Part shown: positions 49,836 through 59,248 of the stretch, piece by piece | Layout of the letters: each line of letters opens with the position of its first letter | How positions within the stretch are numbered: position 1 is the first letter of the stretch | DNA from: Roseinatronobacter sp052379845 | GTDB taxonomy: Bacteria; Pseudomonadota; Alphaproteobacteria; Rhodobacterales; Rhodobacteraceae | Assembly: GCA_052379845.1 (NCBI GenBank) | Contig: JBQTCF010000022.1 | Strand: one strand, 5' to 3' | DNA: 64,000 nt | Notes under the pieces: model-generated | What the model saw: the letters and a program-made list of their open reading frames with translations, nothing else | The model's database searches: none | Told to the model about the DNA's origin: nothing | Position numbers and translations under genes: made by a program

Positions 49836-51697
49836 GCGGTCATGTTAACGCCCGTTCAGACGCTGAACTGCTTCCGCCGGGCGTGCTTGCGCAGACAGCA
49901 GCGCCGGGTCCGCGACCGCGCCAATGGCTGCCCGGTCTTATTGTTTTTCTGCTTTTCGGAGTGGTGATTTCGGCGGTATCTTTTGCACGCCTGCCGCTTC
50001 CGCCGGACGCCCTGAAGCTGGACGTGGCACGGGTCAGCCTTGATGTCGGTGCGTTTGAGCAAGTCGAGCTGCCGCATCGCTGGCAGAACGCCGGAGAGTG
50101 GGGCACGACCTTGGCCAGCTACAGCGTGACCCTGCCACGAATACCGGGCGAGGGGGCGGTTTTGCTGATCCCGGGCGCGCGCCATGATCTGACTGTCACC
50201 TTGGACGGGCGCGAGTTGCTGCCCGGGCATACGGGACTCGGGGCCGTTGCCGCCCTGGGCGCGACCTATGCCTTTCGCCTGCCACCGGTCGAAAGCGCGC
50301 AGTCCGAAATCGTGCTGCGGCTGCAACGGACTTCTGGCTATGCGCCGGGCTACCTGTCCGAACTTTATCTAGCGACAGAGCAGGAGTTTGAACCGCTGCG
50401 CCAGATTTGGAGGTTGGCGCAGTCGGATCTTCATCTGGCGATCCAGGTGCTGCATGGCACAGTGCTGATTAGCGTCGTGATGATGTGGCTATGGCGCAGG
50501 AACGACCCGGTCTTTGGATGGATGGCACTTCTGGCCGGAACCTCGTTCCTGTCCGATCAACTTCTGATGGCGTTTGCTGTGCTGGAGGTGCGTCTGTTTG
50601 CGCTCTCGGGCTTCGGCATCATCTCTTTCGCCCTTGCGCTGGCCCTGATCAACGCACCCCGCCCGCGCGCGCTGAAGGTGGCAATCATGCTGGTGCCAAC
50701 GCTGTTGGTGGTGATAGCGCAAATCGACCTTCTGCCCGCGGTTCCGGCCTTTGCGTTCAGCGGGCTGCTGGCAGTGAGCCTGTGTCTGGCGGGGGCGGTG
50801 CTTCTGCTTCGATATGCATGGCACCACCGCGAATGGGATCGCGCCGCGATGGCGGGCTTCTACCTGTCCACCGTCTGGTTTGGACTGCATGATTTCGGTA
50901 TCGCATTGGGGTGGATCGACGGCGCGCGGTTTTTGAGTCAGGACATGCGTGTTCTTGGCTTATTAGTTGCTCTGTTTCTGCTGCTGCGCTGGCTGGCCCA
51001 CAGTCTTGACGCGGTCGATCAGGCCAATGTCACACTTGTGCAAAAACTGGCCGAACAGAGGCGCGAACTGCATGAGCTGCACCTCAACGAGCGGCGCCGG
51101 GTCCATGAAGCGGCCCTTGCCGATGAGCGTCAGCGCCTGATACGCGATCTGCATGACGGCCTGAGCGGGCATCTCGTTTCGATCATCGCCCAAAGCGAAG
51201 TCGGCACTTGTGATGCGCGCCAGATCGAGGACACGGCGCGTCACGCGCTCGAGGACTTGCGGCTGGTGATTAACGCATTGGATCTGGAAGATGATGACCT
51301 GCGCCTGGCGCTGTCTGGATTGCGCGAAAGGGTTGAACCGCAGATGAGCCGATTGGGCATCAAACTTGATTGGTCAATGGTGGATCTGCCTGAAGTGCGC
51401 GGCATAAAGCCCGGCAATTCACTGGCGATCCTTCGCATTCTGCAAGAGGCGCTTACAAATGCCGTCAAGCACGGCCTGGGTGGTCCTATCCGTGTCGCGG
51501 CCCATCCTTTCGGGGATGATCGGGTGTGCCTGTCTGTTTCGAACCCAAGCGCCCCGGCGCGTGAACAAGGGTGCGGCCATGGCATGCGCAATATGCAATC
51601 CCGCGCATCAGAATTGGGTGGTGAGGTCCGGTTTTCCAACACTTCTGGGCGCGCGACGCTGCAATTGATCGTTCCGAAGGTCCTGCACCCAAGATGA
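49832..51697 (+). CDS. 7TM-type sensor histidine kinase (NarX/DegS subfamily)
   Basis: Membrane kinase of 621 residues. One N-terminal helix (PGLIVFLLFGVVISAVSFAR), a periplasmic domain of about 170 residues with a jelly-roll look (WGTTLASYSVTLPRIPGEGA, VLLIPGARHDLTVTLDGREL), then seven hydrophobic helices (7TMR-DISM architecture), a coiled coil (LVQKLAEQRRELHELHLNER) and the HisKA_3 site LIRDLHDGLSGHLVS (His near 440). The ATPase domain has ILQEALTNAVKHG and GHGMRNMQSRASELGG. The periplasmic fold often binds carbohydrate-like ligands. It partners the overlapping NarL-type regulator. Confidence 0.9.
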   Translation: MSGHVNARSDAELLPPGVLAQTAAPGPRPRQWLPGLIVFLLFGVVISAVSFARLPLPPDALKLDVARVSLDVGAFEQVELPHRWQNAGEWGTTLASYSVTLPRIPGEGAVLLIPGARHDLTVTLDGRELLPGHTGLGAVAALGATYAFRLPPVESAQSEIVLRLQRTSGYAPGYLSELYLATEQEFEPLRQIWRLAQSDLHLAIQVLHGTVLISVVMMWLWRRNDPVFGWMALLAGTSFLSDQLLMAFAVLEVRLFALSGFGIISFALALALINAPRPRALKVAIMLVPTLLVVIAQIDLLPAVPAFAFSGLLAVSLCLAGAVLLLRYAWHHREWDRAAMAGFYLSTVWFGLHDFGIALGWIDGARFLSQDMRVLGLLVALFLLLRWLAHSLDAVDQANVTLVQKLAEQRRELHELHLNERRRVHEAALADERQRLIRDLHDGLSGHLVSIIAQSEVGTCDARQIEDTARHALEDLRLVINALDLEDDDLRLALSGLRERVEPQMSRLGIKLDWSMVDLPEVRGIKPGNSLAILRILQEALTNAVKHGLGGPIRVAAHPFGDDRVCLSVSNPSAPAREQGCGHGMRNMQSRASELGGEVRFSNTSGRATLQLIVPKVLHPR

Positions 51698-52007
51698 TGA
51701 GGGTTTGAACCTGCGCTCAAAAGGCGACTGGTCCAGCAGATCCAGCCCAAACGATTGAGGTGAGGGGAAATTGACGCAGCAGCCTGCTATCGGCAAGGGT
51801 TGGCATTGAAGCACCGCTTGCCAGCGGAGCAGGGCGTTCGAGGCGCGCAGGTCATCTTGGTCACGCTCGCGCGTTTTGCGAAATGCACCAACTTGATGCA
51901 TCGCAAGGACGGGTTCTCGCTCAGCTGTTATCTTGATCTCCAAGGCATTTCACGCTTGTCCGCTTTCTACTTGCGAAACGGGCGGGCCTTTGCACCGAGG
52001 AGGCATC
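51698..52007. other. Intergenic region before ftsH-like gene
   Basis: About 310 bp with no recognised gene. An open frame on each strand was considered and not supported. It should contain the promoter for the ftsH-like and phaC genes. Confidence 0.45.
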
Positions 52008-53888
52008 ATGAACACACCAAAGATGCCGCCGCCACCTGGACAGCCCGACGAACCGGGACTGGCGCGGATGCTCTGGCTGGTTGTTTTCGGGTTCGTCGCG
52101 TTGACAGTCTTGCTGACGCAGCAACCGGGCGCACCCGGTGCCACGGTGACTGTGTCCTACAGTGAGGTGAAAACCCTGATCCGCAATGGTGACGTGCGCG
52201 AGGTGACACTTCAGGAAACGGCCATCGTCGCCCTGCTGCATGACCAAAGGGCCGACGGTGTTCAGCGCGTGCGCGCCATCACGCCAGCGCAGCCCGACCC
52301 CACGCTTTTGCCGCTGCTGGAGGAGATGGGCGTCACCGTGACGGCTGAAGCCCCGCGCGCGCCCTCGACACTGATCTGGTTCTTGCCGTGGATCCTGATC
52401 ATCGCCGTCTACTTCTTGCTGCGCCGTCGGCTGACGGGCGGCATGGGCGGTGGTGTGGGCGGCATGGGCGATTTCCTCAGCGGTCGATCCTCGAAACCCG
52501 CCAAACTGACCAGCAAGGTCACATTTGCCGATGTCGCAGGTCAGGACGAAGCCAAGCGCGAAGTGTCCGAATTGGTCGAATTCCTGCGCGATCCCGACCG
52601 TTTCCAGCGTGTGGGTGCCACCGTGCCGCATGGTGTGCTGCTGATGGGCCCGCCCGGCACCGGCAAGACGCTTCTGGCGCGCGCATTGGCTGGCGAGGCG
52701 GATGTGCCGTTTTTCTCGACCTCCGGGTCGGAATTCGTGGAAATGTTCGTGGGGGTTGGCGCGGGGCGCGTGCGCAAGATGTTTGAAGCCGCGCGCAAGC
52801 ACGCGCCTGCGATCATTTTCATCGACGAGTTGGACAGTATCGGACGCACGCGCGGCACGGGTCTGGGGGGTGGCCATGACGAACGCGAGCAGACGCTGAA
52901 CCAGATATTGGCCGAACTCGACGGGTTCAGCGCGCGCGAAGCCGTGGTCGTGCTGGCCGCCACCAACCGCCCCGATGTGCTGGACCCTGCGCTGCTGCGT
53001 CCGGGGCGGTTTGACCGGCATGTCACCTTGTCGCTGCCCGACAAGGACGCGCGCCGCGCGATTTTGAATGTGCATATCAAGGGCCTGCCTTTGCATAGTG
53101 ACGTCGATCTGGATCAGGTCGCGGCGGGCACGCCGGGCTTTTCCGGGGCCGACCTGAAGAACCTGCTGAATGAAGCCGCGATCACCGCAGCGCGCCGCCG
53201 GGCTGGTGACATCACCCATGCCGACCTGGACGAGGCCCGCGACAAGGTGATGATGGGCACAGTGCGCACGCTGGCCATCCAGCCCGATGAGCGCCACCGG
53301 CTGGCTGTTCATGAGGCGGGCCACACGGCGGCGGCCTTCTACAACCCAGGCGGTGATCCGATCTACAAGGTTACGATTATCCCGCGCGGGCGCAGCCTTG
53401 GCAGCACGCATATGTTGCCCACCCATGACCGCCATACCCTCTCGGAGGCGTATCTGCGCGCGCAACTTGTCACGCTGCTGGCCGGGCGGGCGGCGGAAAA
53501 GCTGCTGCTTGGTTCGGTCAGTTCGGGCGCGGATGATGACATTCGCCGCGCCACTTCATTGGCGCGCTCGATGGTTGCGCGTTGGGGGATGGACCCCGAA
53601 ATCGGCCCGGTTGATCTGCGCGACAGCGAAGATCATCCTTTCCTTGGCCAACAGATCGCGCAACCGCGCAGCTATTCGGACGACACCGCCACGCGCGTGG
53701 ATCAGGCTGTGATGGCACTACTTCAGGATGCCGAAGCGCAGGCCACTGTATTGATCAAGGACCATGGCGCGCAGATCACCCGCCTTGTCGCGCGGCTGGA
53801 AACCGAAGAAACCCTTGATCTGTCTGCCATTCGGCAATGCCTAGACCCGGATAGCAAGATCACACCCTTTACCAGAAACAGGACATAA
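52008..53888 (+). CDS. FtsH-like ATP-dependent zinc metalloprotease
   Basis: Membrane AAA+ protease of 626 residues. Two helices (MLWLVVFGFVALTVLLT and LIWFLPWILIIAVYFLLRRR) enclose a small periplasmic domain. AAA core: FADVAGQDEAKREVSELVEF, Walker A GPPGTGKTLLA (about 215), pore motif FVEMFVGVGAGRVR, Walker B IIFIDELDSIGR, SRH ATNRPDVLDPALLRPGRFDR. Zinc site HEAGHTAAAF (about 433). Its N terminus (PPPPGQPDEPG) and periplasmic part differ from the usual housekeeping FtsH, so it may be a second, specialised copy. GAGGAGGCATC precedes the ATG. phaC follows three bases later. Confidence 0.92.
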   Translation: MNTPKMPPPPGQPDEPGLARMLWLVVFGFVALTVLLTQQPGAPGATVTVSYSEVKTLIRNGDVREVTLQETAIVALLHDQRADGVQRVRAITPAQPDPTLLPLLEEMGVTVTAEAPRAPSTLIWFLPWILIIAVYFLLRRRLTGGMGGGVGGMGDFLSGRSSKPAKLTSKVTFADVAGQDEAKREVSELVEFLRDPDRFQRVGATVPHGVLLMGPPGTGKTLLARALAGEADVPFFSTSGSEFVEMFVGVGAGRVRKMFEAARKHAPAIIFIDELDSIGRTRGTGLGGGHDEREQTLNQILAELDGFSAREAVVVLAATNRPDVLDPALLRPGRFDRHVTLSLPDKDARRAILNVHIKGLPLHSDVDLDQVAAGTPGFSGADLKNLLNEAAITAARRRAGDITHADLDEARDKVMMGTVRTLAIQPDERHRLAVHEAGHTAAAFYNPGGDPIYKVTIIPRGRSLGSTHMLPTHDRHTLSEAYLRAQLVTLLAGRAAEKLLLGSVSSGADDDIRRATSLARSMVARWGMDPEIGPVDLRDSEDHPFLGQQIAQPRSYSDDTATRVDQAVMALLQDAEAQATVLIKDHGAQITRLVARLETEETLDLSAIRQCLDPDSKITPFTRNRT

Positions 53889-53891
53889 TCC

Positions 53892-55694
53892 ATGCCGCCC
53901 CGTCGCCCCAAGCCGCCGAAAAGCAAACTTGACCCTCCCGCCGTGACGCAGCTACCGATAATGACGCCGCCCACTGCGCCCGAACCGAAACAGTCACATC
54001 AGAATTTTGATCGTGCCGCGCGCGGTGTCATGGCAAAGCTCAGCGGTGGTGTGTCAAACCACGCTTTTATCGAGGCCTGGAGCGACTGGGCGCAGCATAT
54101 GGCGCGCTCACCGGGTCGGCAGTTGGAACTGATGGAGCATGCACAGCGCAACGCACTGAAGCTGTTGGCCAGTGTGACTGATCGTGATGCCCAACCGCCC
54201 TTCGCGCCGAAACCCTATGACCACCGTTTCACGCATCCCGACTGGCAAAAGCCGCCGTTTCAGATGTGGCAACAGGGGTTTCTGGCGATGCAGGACTGGT
54301 GGGATCATGCGACCGAACCCATGCGTGGCCTGTGCCGTGAAGATGCCGAACGCGCGCGTTTTCTGGCCCGTCAGACACTTGATCTGGTCGCGCCGTCCAA
54401 TTTCCCGTGGCTCAACCCCGAAATCATCGAGGCCACACGCGACACGGGCGGGCGCAACCTGACCGAAGGGATGACCAGATTTTCCCACGATATGCTCAAG
54501 ACACTGAGCGGCCATCACGACCCACCCGCGAAAGGGTTTGAAATCGGCAAGGACCTGGCCTGCACCCAAGGTCAGGTGGTGTTTCGCAACGACTTGTTCG
54601 AGCTGATCCAGTATGCCCCGCAGACCGAACAGGTGCAGGCGGAACCCATCCTGATCGTGCCTGCATGGATCATGAAATACTACATTCTGGATCTGTCACC
54701 GCATAATTCCATGGTGCGCTATCTGGTGGATCAGGGCTTCACGGTGTTCATGATCTCATGGTGCAACCCGACCGCCGCGCAGGCGGAATTGTCGCTGGAA
54801 GACTACCGCAAGCGCGGTGTTCTGGCCGCATTGGAAGCCGTCTGCGCAATTGTGCCTGATGTGCCAGTGCATGCGGTCGGCTATTGTCTGGGCGGCACGA
54901 TGCTGGCCATCACCGCCGCCACCATGGCGCGCGATGGTGACACGCGGTTGGGGTCCATCACGCTGATGGCCGCGCAGGTGGATTTCGTGGAAGCGGGCGA
55001 ATTGCTGATGTTTCTGGATGAAAGCCAGATCGCCTTTCTGGAAGATCTGATGTGGGAACAGGGTTATCTGGATCGCCCGCAAATGGCCCGTGCTTTTGCG
55101 GCCATCCGGTCAGAGGATTTGATCTATACGCGCAATGTGCAGCGCTATTTTCTGGGCCGCGAGGATCTGCCCAGCGATATTGGTGTGTGGAATGCCGATA
55201 CCACGCGGATGCCTGCGCGGATGCATTCGCAATATCTGCGCGCGCTGTTTCTTGAAAACCGGCTGACCGCTGGGCGTTTCGCGGTCGAAGGGCGGGTGAT
55301 CGCGCTGAAGGATATCGCGGTGCCGCTGTTTGTGGTCGGCACGGAAACCGATCATATCGCGCCCTGGCAATCCGTCTACAAGACGCGGCTGTTTACCGAT
55401 TGCGACCTGACTTTCGTGCTGACCAAAGGTGGCCATAATGGCGGCATCTTGAGCGAGCCGGGCCATAAGGGGCGGCATTACCGCATTTCGCACCGACCGA
55501 AAGGGGCGCTATACACTGGCTCGGACACCTGGCTGGCGCAAAATGCGCCAAAGCCCGGATCATGGTGGCTTGAATGGGCCGAATGGCTGAAAACGCGGAT
55601 CGACACTGCAGTGCCTGCGCCGCAGATGGGGGCGCCGGGCAAGGGCTATCCCCCGCTGATGGCCGCGCCCGGAAGCTATGTGTTCCAGCCCTGA
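53892..55694 (+). CDS. phaC: Poly(3-hydroxyalkanoate) synthase, class I type
   Basis: Enzyme of 600 residues polymerising 3-hydroxyacyl-CoA (mainly 3-hydroxybutyryl-CoA) at storage granules. N-terminal PhaC_N domain (FIEAWSDWAQHMARSPGRQL, NFPWLNPEIIEATRDTGGRN). The lipase-like box is GYCLGGTML with Cys near 332; Asp is in VGTETDHIAPWQSVY (about 487) and His in TKGGHNGGILSEPG (about 514). HNSMVRYLVDQGFTVFMISW is a class I signature. Directly coupled to the ftsH-like gene (3-base gap). No phaA/phaB/phasin genes are beside it, so a main phaCAB locus may be elsewhere and this may be an additional synthase. Confidence 0.92.
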   Translation: MPPRRPKPPKSKLDPPAVTQLPIMTPPTAPEPKQSHQNFDRAARGVMAKLSGGVSNHAFIEAWSDWAQHMARSPGRQLELMEHAQRNALKLLASVTDRDAQPPFAPKPYDHRFTHPDWQKPPFQMWQQGFLAMQDWWDHATEPMRGLCREDAERARFLARQTLDLVAPSNFPWLNPEIIEATRDTGGRNLTEGMTRFSHDMLKTLSGHHDPPAKGFEIGKDLACTQGQVVFRNDLFELIQYAPQTEQVQAEPILIVPAWIMKYYILDLSPHNSMVRYLVDQGFTVFMISWCNPTAAQAELSLEDYRKRGVLAALEAVCAIVPDVPVHAVGYCLGGTMLAITAATMARDGDTRLGSITLMAAQVDFVEAGELLMFLDESQIAFLEDLMWEQGYLDRPQMARAFAAIRSEDLIYTRNVQRYFLGREDLPSDIGVWNADTTRMPARMHSQYLRALFLENRLTAGRFAVEGRVIALKDIAVPLFVVGTETDHIAPWQSVYKTRLFTDCDLTFVLTKGGHNGGILSEPGHKGRHYRISHRPKGALYTGSDTWLAQNAPKPGSWWLEWAEWLKTRIDTAVPAPQMGAPGKGYPPLMAAPGSYVFQP

Positions 55695-55719
55695 GGCGCG
55701 CGCAAAGGGGCCTCAGGGC
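55688..55719. terminator. Bidirectional hairpin at the phaC end
   Basis: GCCCTGAGGC and GCCTCAGGGC form a perfect ten-base stem around a 12-base loop. The TGA of phaC lies in the left arm and the convergent cytochrome remnant's stop in the right arm. No T-run follows. Confidence 0.5.
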
Positions 55720-56190
55720 CGGGAAATATGCGGCACGTCCAACCCTGTGACCCCTGCCAGATCGGGCAGAGTGTCATTTAGACGTTGCAGCATATAGCGC
55801 GGGTTATGCATATAGCCGCCGGGGTCTTTCGCGGCCACCTGATAGCGGTTGTCGCGGGTGATCTGGTCTGGCGTCGATTCACCCGTGCCGGACGGATCGG
55901 CAAAGAAGTAGGGAAAGCCGCTGGCATAGGCAATCGGCGTGCCTGCGATTTCAACAGCATAAAGACGGATCGCATCCAGAAACTGGCCCTGCAGGGCGCT
56001 GATTTCGCTGTGAACCCCGCCCGAGCGGTCGCCTGTGCCCGCGAAATCGCGGTGCTGGGTGCAGATGTCGCGCAACGCGTCCACGCCGCGATGGCAGGCC
56101 AGACAGCCATCGGTTTCAACCGCAGTGCTATGTGGCGTGCGGCATGCAGCGCAGCCAAGCGGCCTGGCACGGCGCGCATCTCGCGCTCAG
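55713..56190 (-). pseudogene. Fragment of a c-type cytochrome
   Basis: A minus-strand frame without a good start codon reads ETDGCLACHRGVDALRDICT, containing the heme c motif CLACH, then GVHSEISALQGQFLDAIRLY, PDQITRDNRYQVAAKDPGGY and MHNPRYMLQRLNDTLPDLAG. An upstream CAACR in the same frame could be a decayed second CxxCH. The HNPxY ... L.D.. end is like multiheme cytochrome c proteins. A TGA upstream prevents a full-length product, so this is a truncated remnant. A short intact gene starting at a GTG (56084) cannot be excluded but would lack the heme motif. Confidence 0.45.
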
Positions 56191-56837
56191 ACCCTTGACT
56201 GTGCTGGATGGGCTTCATCACGCGTGGGCCGGTTCAGCGCCGAAGGGGCGCTTGCATGGTTCTGGGGTCTGGTCGCGCTGGCCGTGGTCCTTGTGCCGCA
56301 TGGTTGGCGCTGGTGGTTGTTGCATCGCACGCCGCGTCGTCTGCATTGATGGTCCCTATGGCGACTGCATGCTGGAAGTGCACAGGGCGGACGCAGCACT
56401 GCTTGTGTGGACGAAGCGGAATACCGCTGTGTCGGGATGGAGCCAAGATTGCCTCCTGCACAGGCTGAAGGCTGGAGACAAGCTGAACCCTCAGGGCCCT
56501 TGGAATTTGCTTGACCATGTTTTCCCATATCCATGTCGCGTCTCTACCTTTTGGCCGTCCCTCGCGCTCTTTATCGTGCGTCCGGCGTCGTCGGCAGAGA
56601 GCACGCCGATGATCAGAACCCAGATCGAAGACATCGTGGCAGATATCGACGATGAAACAGGGAAATTGTTCTCGTAGTTAACTGGAAAGGTGGTCGTCAC
56701 ACAGAGTTGCGCGTCAAGAAGCCGAAGTCCGGGGAGCACAATGCCCGAACCAGTTCTGAACTGATGCGGTGGATGCCCCCACCCGCCGGCATCGTTTACC
56801 ATGACGGTTCTATATATGATTGGTGGACGGCACATCG
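56191..56837. other. Low-information region, no supported gene
   Basis: About 650 bp between the cytochrome fragment and the IS110 fragment. Open frames on both strands are unlike known families and their coding signal is weak. Probably eroded sequence next to an old insertion. Confidence 0.45.
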
Positions 56838-57105
56838 ATGACATCAAAGATCAGTATTTTGGCGATCGACTTGGCCAAAGGCCGCTTTCAGGTCTGTGCA
56901 GTTGGGCCAGATGGGGTGGTTATTTTCAACCGTGCTATGTCAAGAGCGCTGTTGGCTGACCACCCGGCCTGCATTGTGGCAATGGAGGCTTGTGCCACCT
57001 CGCATCACTGGGGAAGATTTGCGCAAAGCCGTGGTCATGAGGTTCGGCTTGTGCCGGCTGCTTACATGAAGCCGTTTGTAAAGCGCCAGAGTGAGGCAGA
57101 AAAGA
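56838..57105 (+). pseudogene. IS110-family transposase, N-terminal fragment
   Basis: About 90 residues: MTSKISILAIDLAKGRFQVC, DGVVIFNRAMSRA, ACIVAMEACATSHHWGRFAQ and VRLVPAAYMKPFVKRQ. This is the start of the DEDD catalytic domain of IS110 (first Asp in AIDLAK). The reading ends abruptly after KRQ where LuxR sequence begins on the other strand; the rest of the domain and the C-terminal Ser domain are missing. Confidence 0.82.
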
Positions 57106-57382
57106 ACGGCTCGCGGACGTTCAGCACATGGCGCGTGACCGGGCACCGCGCCAGATAGGTGTCGGCGTCGACAGGGGTGCCGTCGCCGAACCAATCGCCT
57201 TCGATCCAGAAAATACGGTCAACTGTCACATCCTCTTGCGTCGTCACCGCAAACAGAAGAACCCTGTCATATCCAAGCGGCGCACAGGCGCGACAGATGG
57301 TTTCCTGCATCTGTTGCAGGCTTTCGGCCTGCGACACGCGCAGCAAGGCATCAAAGGCCGTATCCCCGGAGGACCAGATCAC
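57100..57382 (-). pseudogene. LuxR-type autoinducer-binding domain, truncated by IS110 remnant
   Basis: About 95 residues of a LuxR-family N-terminal domain: FDALLRVSQAESLQQMQETI, LGYDRVLLFAVTTQED, then RCPVTRHVLNVREPFF. The REPFF motif is where the autoinducer-binding domain normally continues to xW; here the sequence instead enters the IS110 fragment and stops. The DNA-binding helix-turn-helix is absent, so no functional regulator can be made. GTG start overlapping the stop of the DJ-1-like fragment. Confidence 0.7.
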
Positions 57383-57633
57383 TTTGCCATCACTTCGGCC
57401 AGCGCCTGGGCCGCGGCAAGCTGGCCAAGCGCATTGCCCGCCAGCGGGCTGTCACCGGTCAGGATTTTGCCATCCTTGTGGACCGCCCCGGAAATTCCCT
57501 CATTGAGCAACTCAAACCCCAGTGCCTGCAATTCTTCGCCGAATTTCCATGTCAGATGACCGGGCATATAGCCGATGTCGGGCGTCTGCGCGCCAAGCGC
57601 ATCAAGGAACCGGCCATTCGCGCCTAGCGCAGC
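57379..57633 (-). pseudogene. C-terminal fragment of a DJ-1/PfpI-family glutamine amidotransferase-like protein
   Basis: About 85 residues: TPDIGYMPGHLTWKFGEELQ, ALGFELLNEGISGAVHKDGK and ILTGDSPLAGNALGQLAAAQ, matching the end of type 1 glutamine amidotransferase-like (DJ-1/PfpI) proteins. The nucleophile elbow with the catalytic Cys and the whole N-terminal half are missing; homology stops near 57630, close to the end of the neighbouring lipoprotein gene. A short product from the ATG at 57567 is possible but could not be an active enzyme. Confidence 0.65.
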
Positions 57634-57704
57634 AATTTTTGTTATTGAATGCCGCCGCTGCAGGCAGCGCGCGTTCCACCCGGCTCGTTACAATTCTTCG
57701 CGTC

Positions 57705-58877
57705 TTAGCGATTGCTGTAATAGCAGCGTGCGGAAAGCCCCGATATTGTCGAATACCGCTCGGATCGGGACAGCCGCTGATGCATCGGGCTTGGCGGCAG
57801 GCGCACGCCAAATTCCCGCGCGGCGATCGGATATAGATTAAGAGCAAATTGATGCACAAAATCACGCGTGTCCGCAGGGTCAGTGCTGAAACTGGACCCT
57901 CGGTTTCCAACGGCCCGAAAGGCCGCATGGTCGCGAATTCCCATCTCTGTTTTCTGAACAGCAGCCGCAAGGCGTGGGCCGAGTGCGGGATCGGTGAAAT
58001 AATTTACGCCCCATTCACGGGCAACCAGCGCATAAGACAGTGCCGGATCAAGCCCATAGGTATGATACCAGAACCCGCGCACCCCCCTGTAGGAGTTTTC
58101 GCTGATATATCCCGACGCCTCGATATGTTTCAGAAGTTCACTGCGGCGCGCGGATAATTCCCGTTGTGCAAGGCCCATGTCCTTCGTCAGGGCTGCATAA
58201 GCAAGCCGTGCCAGCCCCATATTGACAAAATCATAGATGCCATCGTCACCTGCTGCTACTTCAGGCGCAACAAATCTTTGATAGCCCTGATCAAACCACG
58301 GGATCAATATTTGCCGGTCATCATCTGACATGAAGGACTCAAGAACCGCGGCGGATATCAGCAGGTTGGCATACATCCGCGCGACAAACCGCGGGGTATG
58401 CGAAGGGCAGGGCGTATCTACGCCTTGCGAATAGCAAGGCGGTGCGCGCATCGCTTGTGCGCGCGTCAACAAGCCCGGTTCGTTCACATAACGTTGGTTT
58501 CGGGCGAGTTGCTTCAGGCCGTCAATGATTGTGCGGGCAAGCTGCGCATCTGCAGTGGCGGCCGCTGCATAACTGTTGAAAAGCACGGGCTGCCAGTCTG
58601 CGCTATATGCGTCTTTAATCGGGTTCAGGGACGTAGACCGCCGAAGATCAGCGATATAGCGCGCGCTGTTCGCATTCAGCCGGTTCAGGGCCGCAGCCGC
58701 AGCAGATTGACTGCGGCCACTGCCGCGCTCATCGACCGCGCAGGATGGTCCAAGTGTCTGTGCAATGAAAAACTTGGGCGGGGCCACCGAACTTCTGGAC
58801 GCAACATTGCTTGATGTAGCCTCCATGCATGCGGACAGCGCCAAAAATCCGGCTAAAGCAAAGACTGCAGGACGCAT
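57705..58877 (-). CDS. Lipoprotein, possible alpha/alpha-toroid polysaccharide lyase-like fold
   Basis: Protein of 390 residues with a lipoprotein signal: MRPAVFALAGFLALSAC, lipobox LSAC with the lipidated Cys at 17. The remainder is mostly helical, with an internal pattern (YANLLISAAVLESFMSDDDR, then FVNMGLARLAYAALTKD, then RGVRGFWYHTYGLDPALSYA, then FVHQFALNLYPIAAREFG) reminiscent of alginate-lyase and similar alpha/alpha toroids. The His/Tyr cluster in FWYHTYG could be part of an active site. Cys pairs at PSCAV and PPCYSQ...TPCPS suggest disulfides. No neighbouring polysaccharide genes are seen; the assignment to a lyase is tentative. Confidence 0.6.
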   Translation of the reverse strand: MRPAVFALAGFLALSACMEATSSNVASRSSVAPPKFFIAQTLGPSCAVDERGSGRSQSAAAAALNRLNANSARYIADLRRSTSLNPIKDAYSADWQPVLFNSYAAAATADAQLARTIIDGLKQLARNQRYVNEPGLLTRAQAMRAPPCYSQGVDTPCPSHTPRFVARMYANLLISAAVLESFMSDDDRQILIPWFDQGYQRFVAPEVAAGDDGIYDFVNMGLARLAYAALTKDMGLAQRELSARRSELLKHIEASGYISENSYRGVRGFWYHTYGLDPALSYALVAREWGVNYFTDPALGPRLAAAVQKTEMGIRDHAAFRAVGNRGSSFSTDPADTRDFVHQFALNLYPIAAREFGVRLPPSPMHQRLSRSERYSTISGLSARCYYSNR

Positions 58878-59002
58878 GGTCTGACCTTTCGTCACATAAA
58901 CATCATAAGGTTTAGGCTCAAGTTCACATTTTTGTCAACGAAATTGGATATCTCACACATGGTTGCCAGACCGGAACGTTGACTTGGAGAGAGTATGCCT
59001 GG

Positions 59003-59248
59003 CTAAACAACGCCCGACGAGTTTGGCCTGATCTTTGGACCCGGAGGTTCTGGACAGTGGCGGCGAGGGTGTCCGGGGCATCCGGTCCGCGCATGCGCCG
59101 CGCGCATGAACCCAAGGCCCCCCAGATCGCGCTGATCAACAAACAAATCCAACACCCGGACCAGATAATCCTCATCGATCCAGTCCTCCGGGCGGTCCGG
59201 AAGCAGCGTCACTTGATCCCGGTCTACCCCTTCAATGAAACCCGGCAT
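59003..59248 (-). pseudogene. IS1182-type transposase, N-terminal fragment
   Basis: MPGFIEGVDRDQVTLLPDRP, EDWIDEDYLVRVLDLFVDQR and DLGGLGFMRA correspond to the first 60 residues of IS1182-family transposases, where the family reads FIEGxDRxQxxLLPxxLEDxVxEDNPVRxIDxFVDxLDL. The frame then loses similarity and the catalytic DDE domain is absent. It lies in the mobile-element debris zone next to phnX. Confidence 0.7.

Noticed and set aside
51921..53465. Long minus-strand open frame opposite the ftsH-like gene
   Set aside because: No family features, no ribosome site; it is an antisense shadow produced by high GC at third codon positions. The same applies to the long frames opposite nirB and nasA.
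58900..58925. Possible fifth copy of the dispersed repeat (CATCATAAGGTTTAG)
   Set aside because: Only a short core matches; the hairpin arms and the CCGGTTTTGCGC block are absent.
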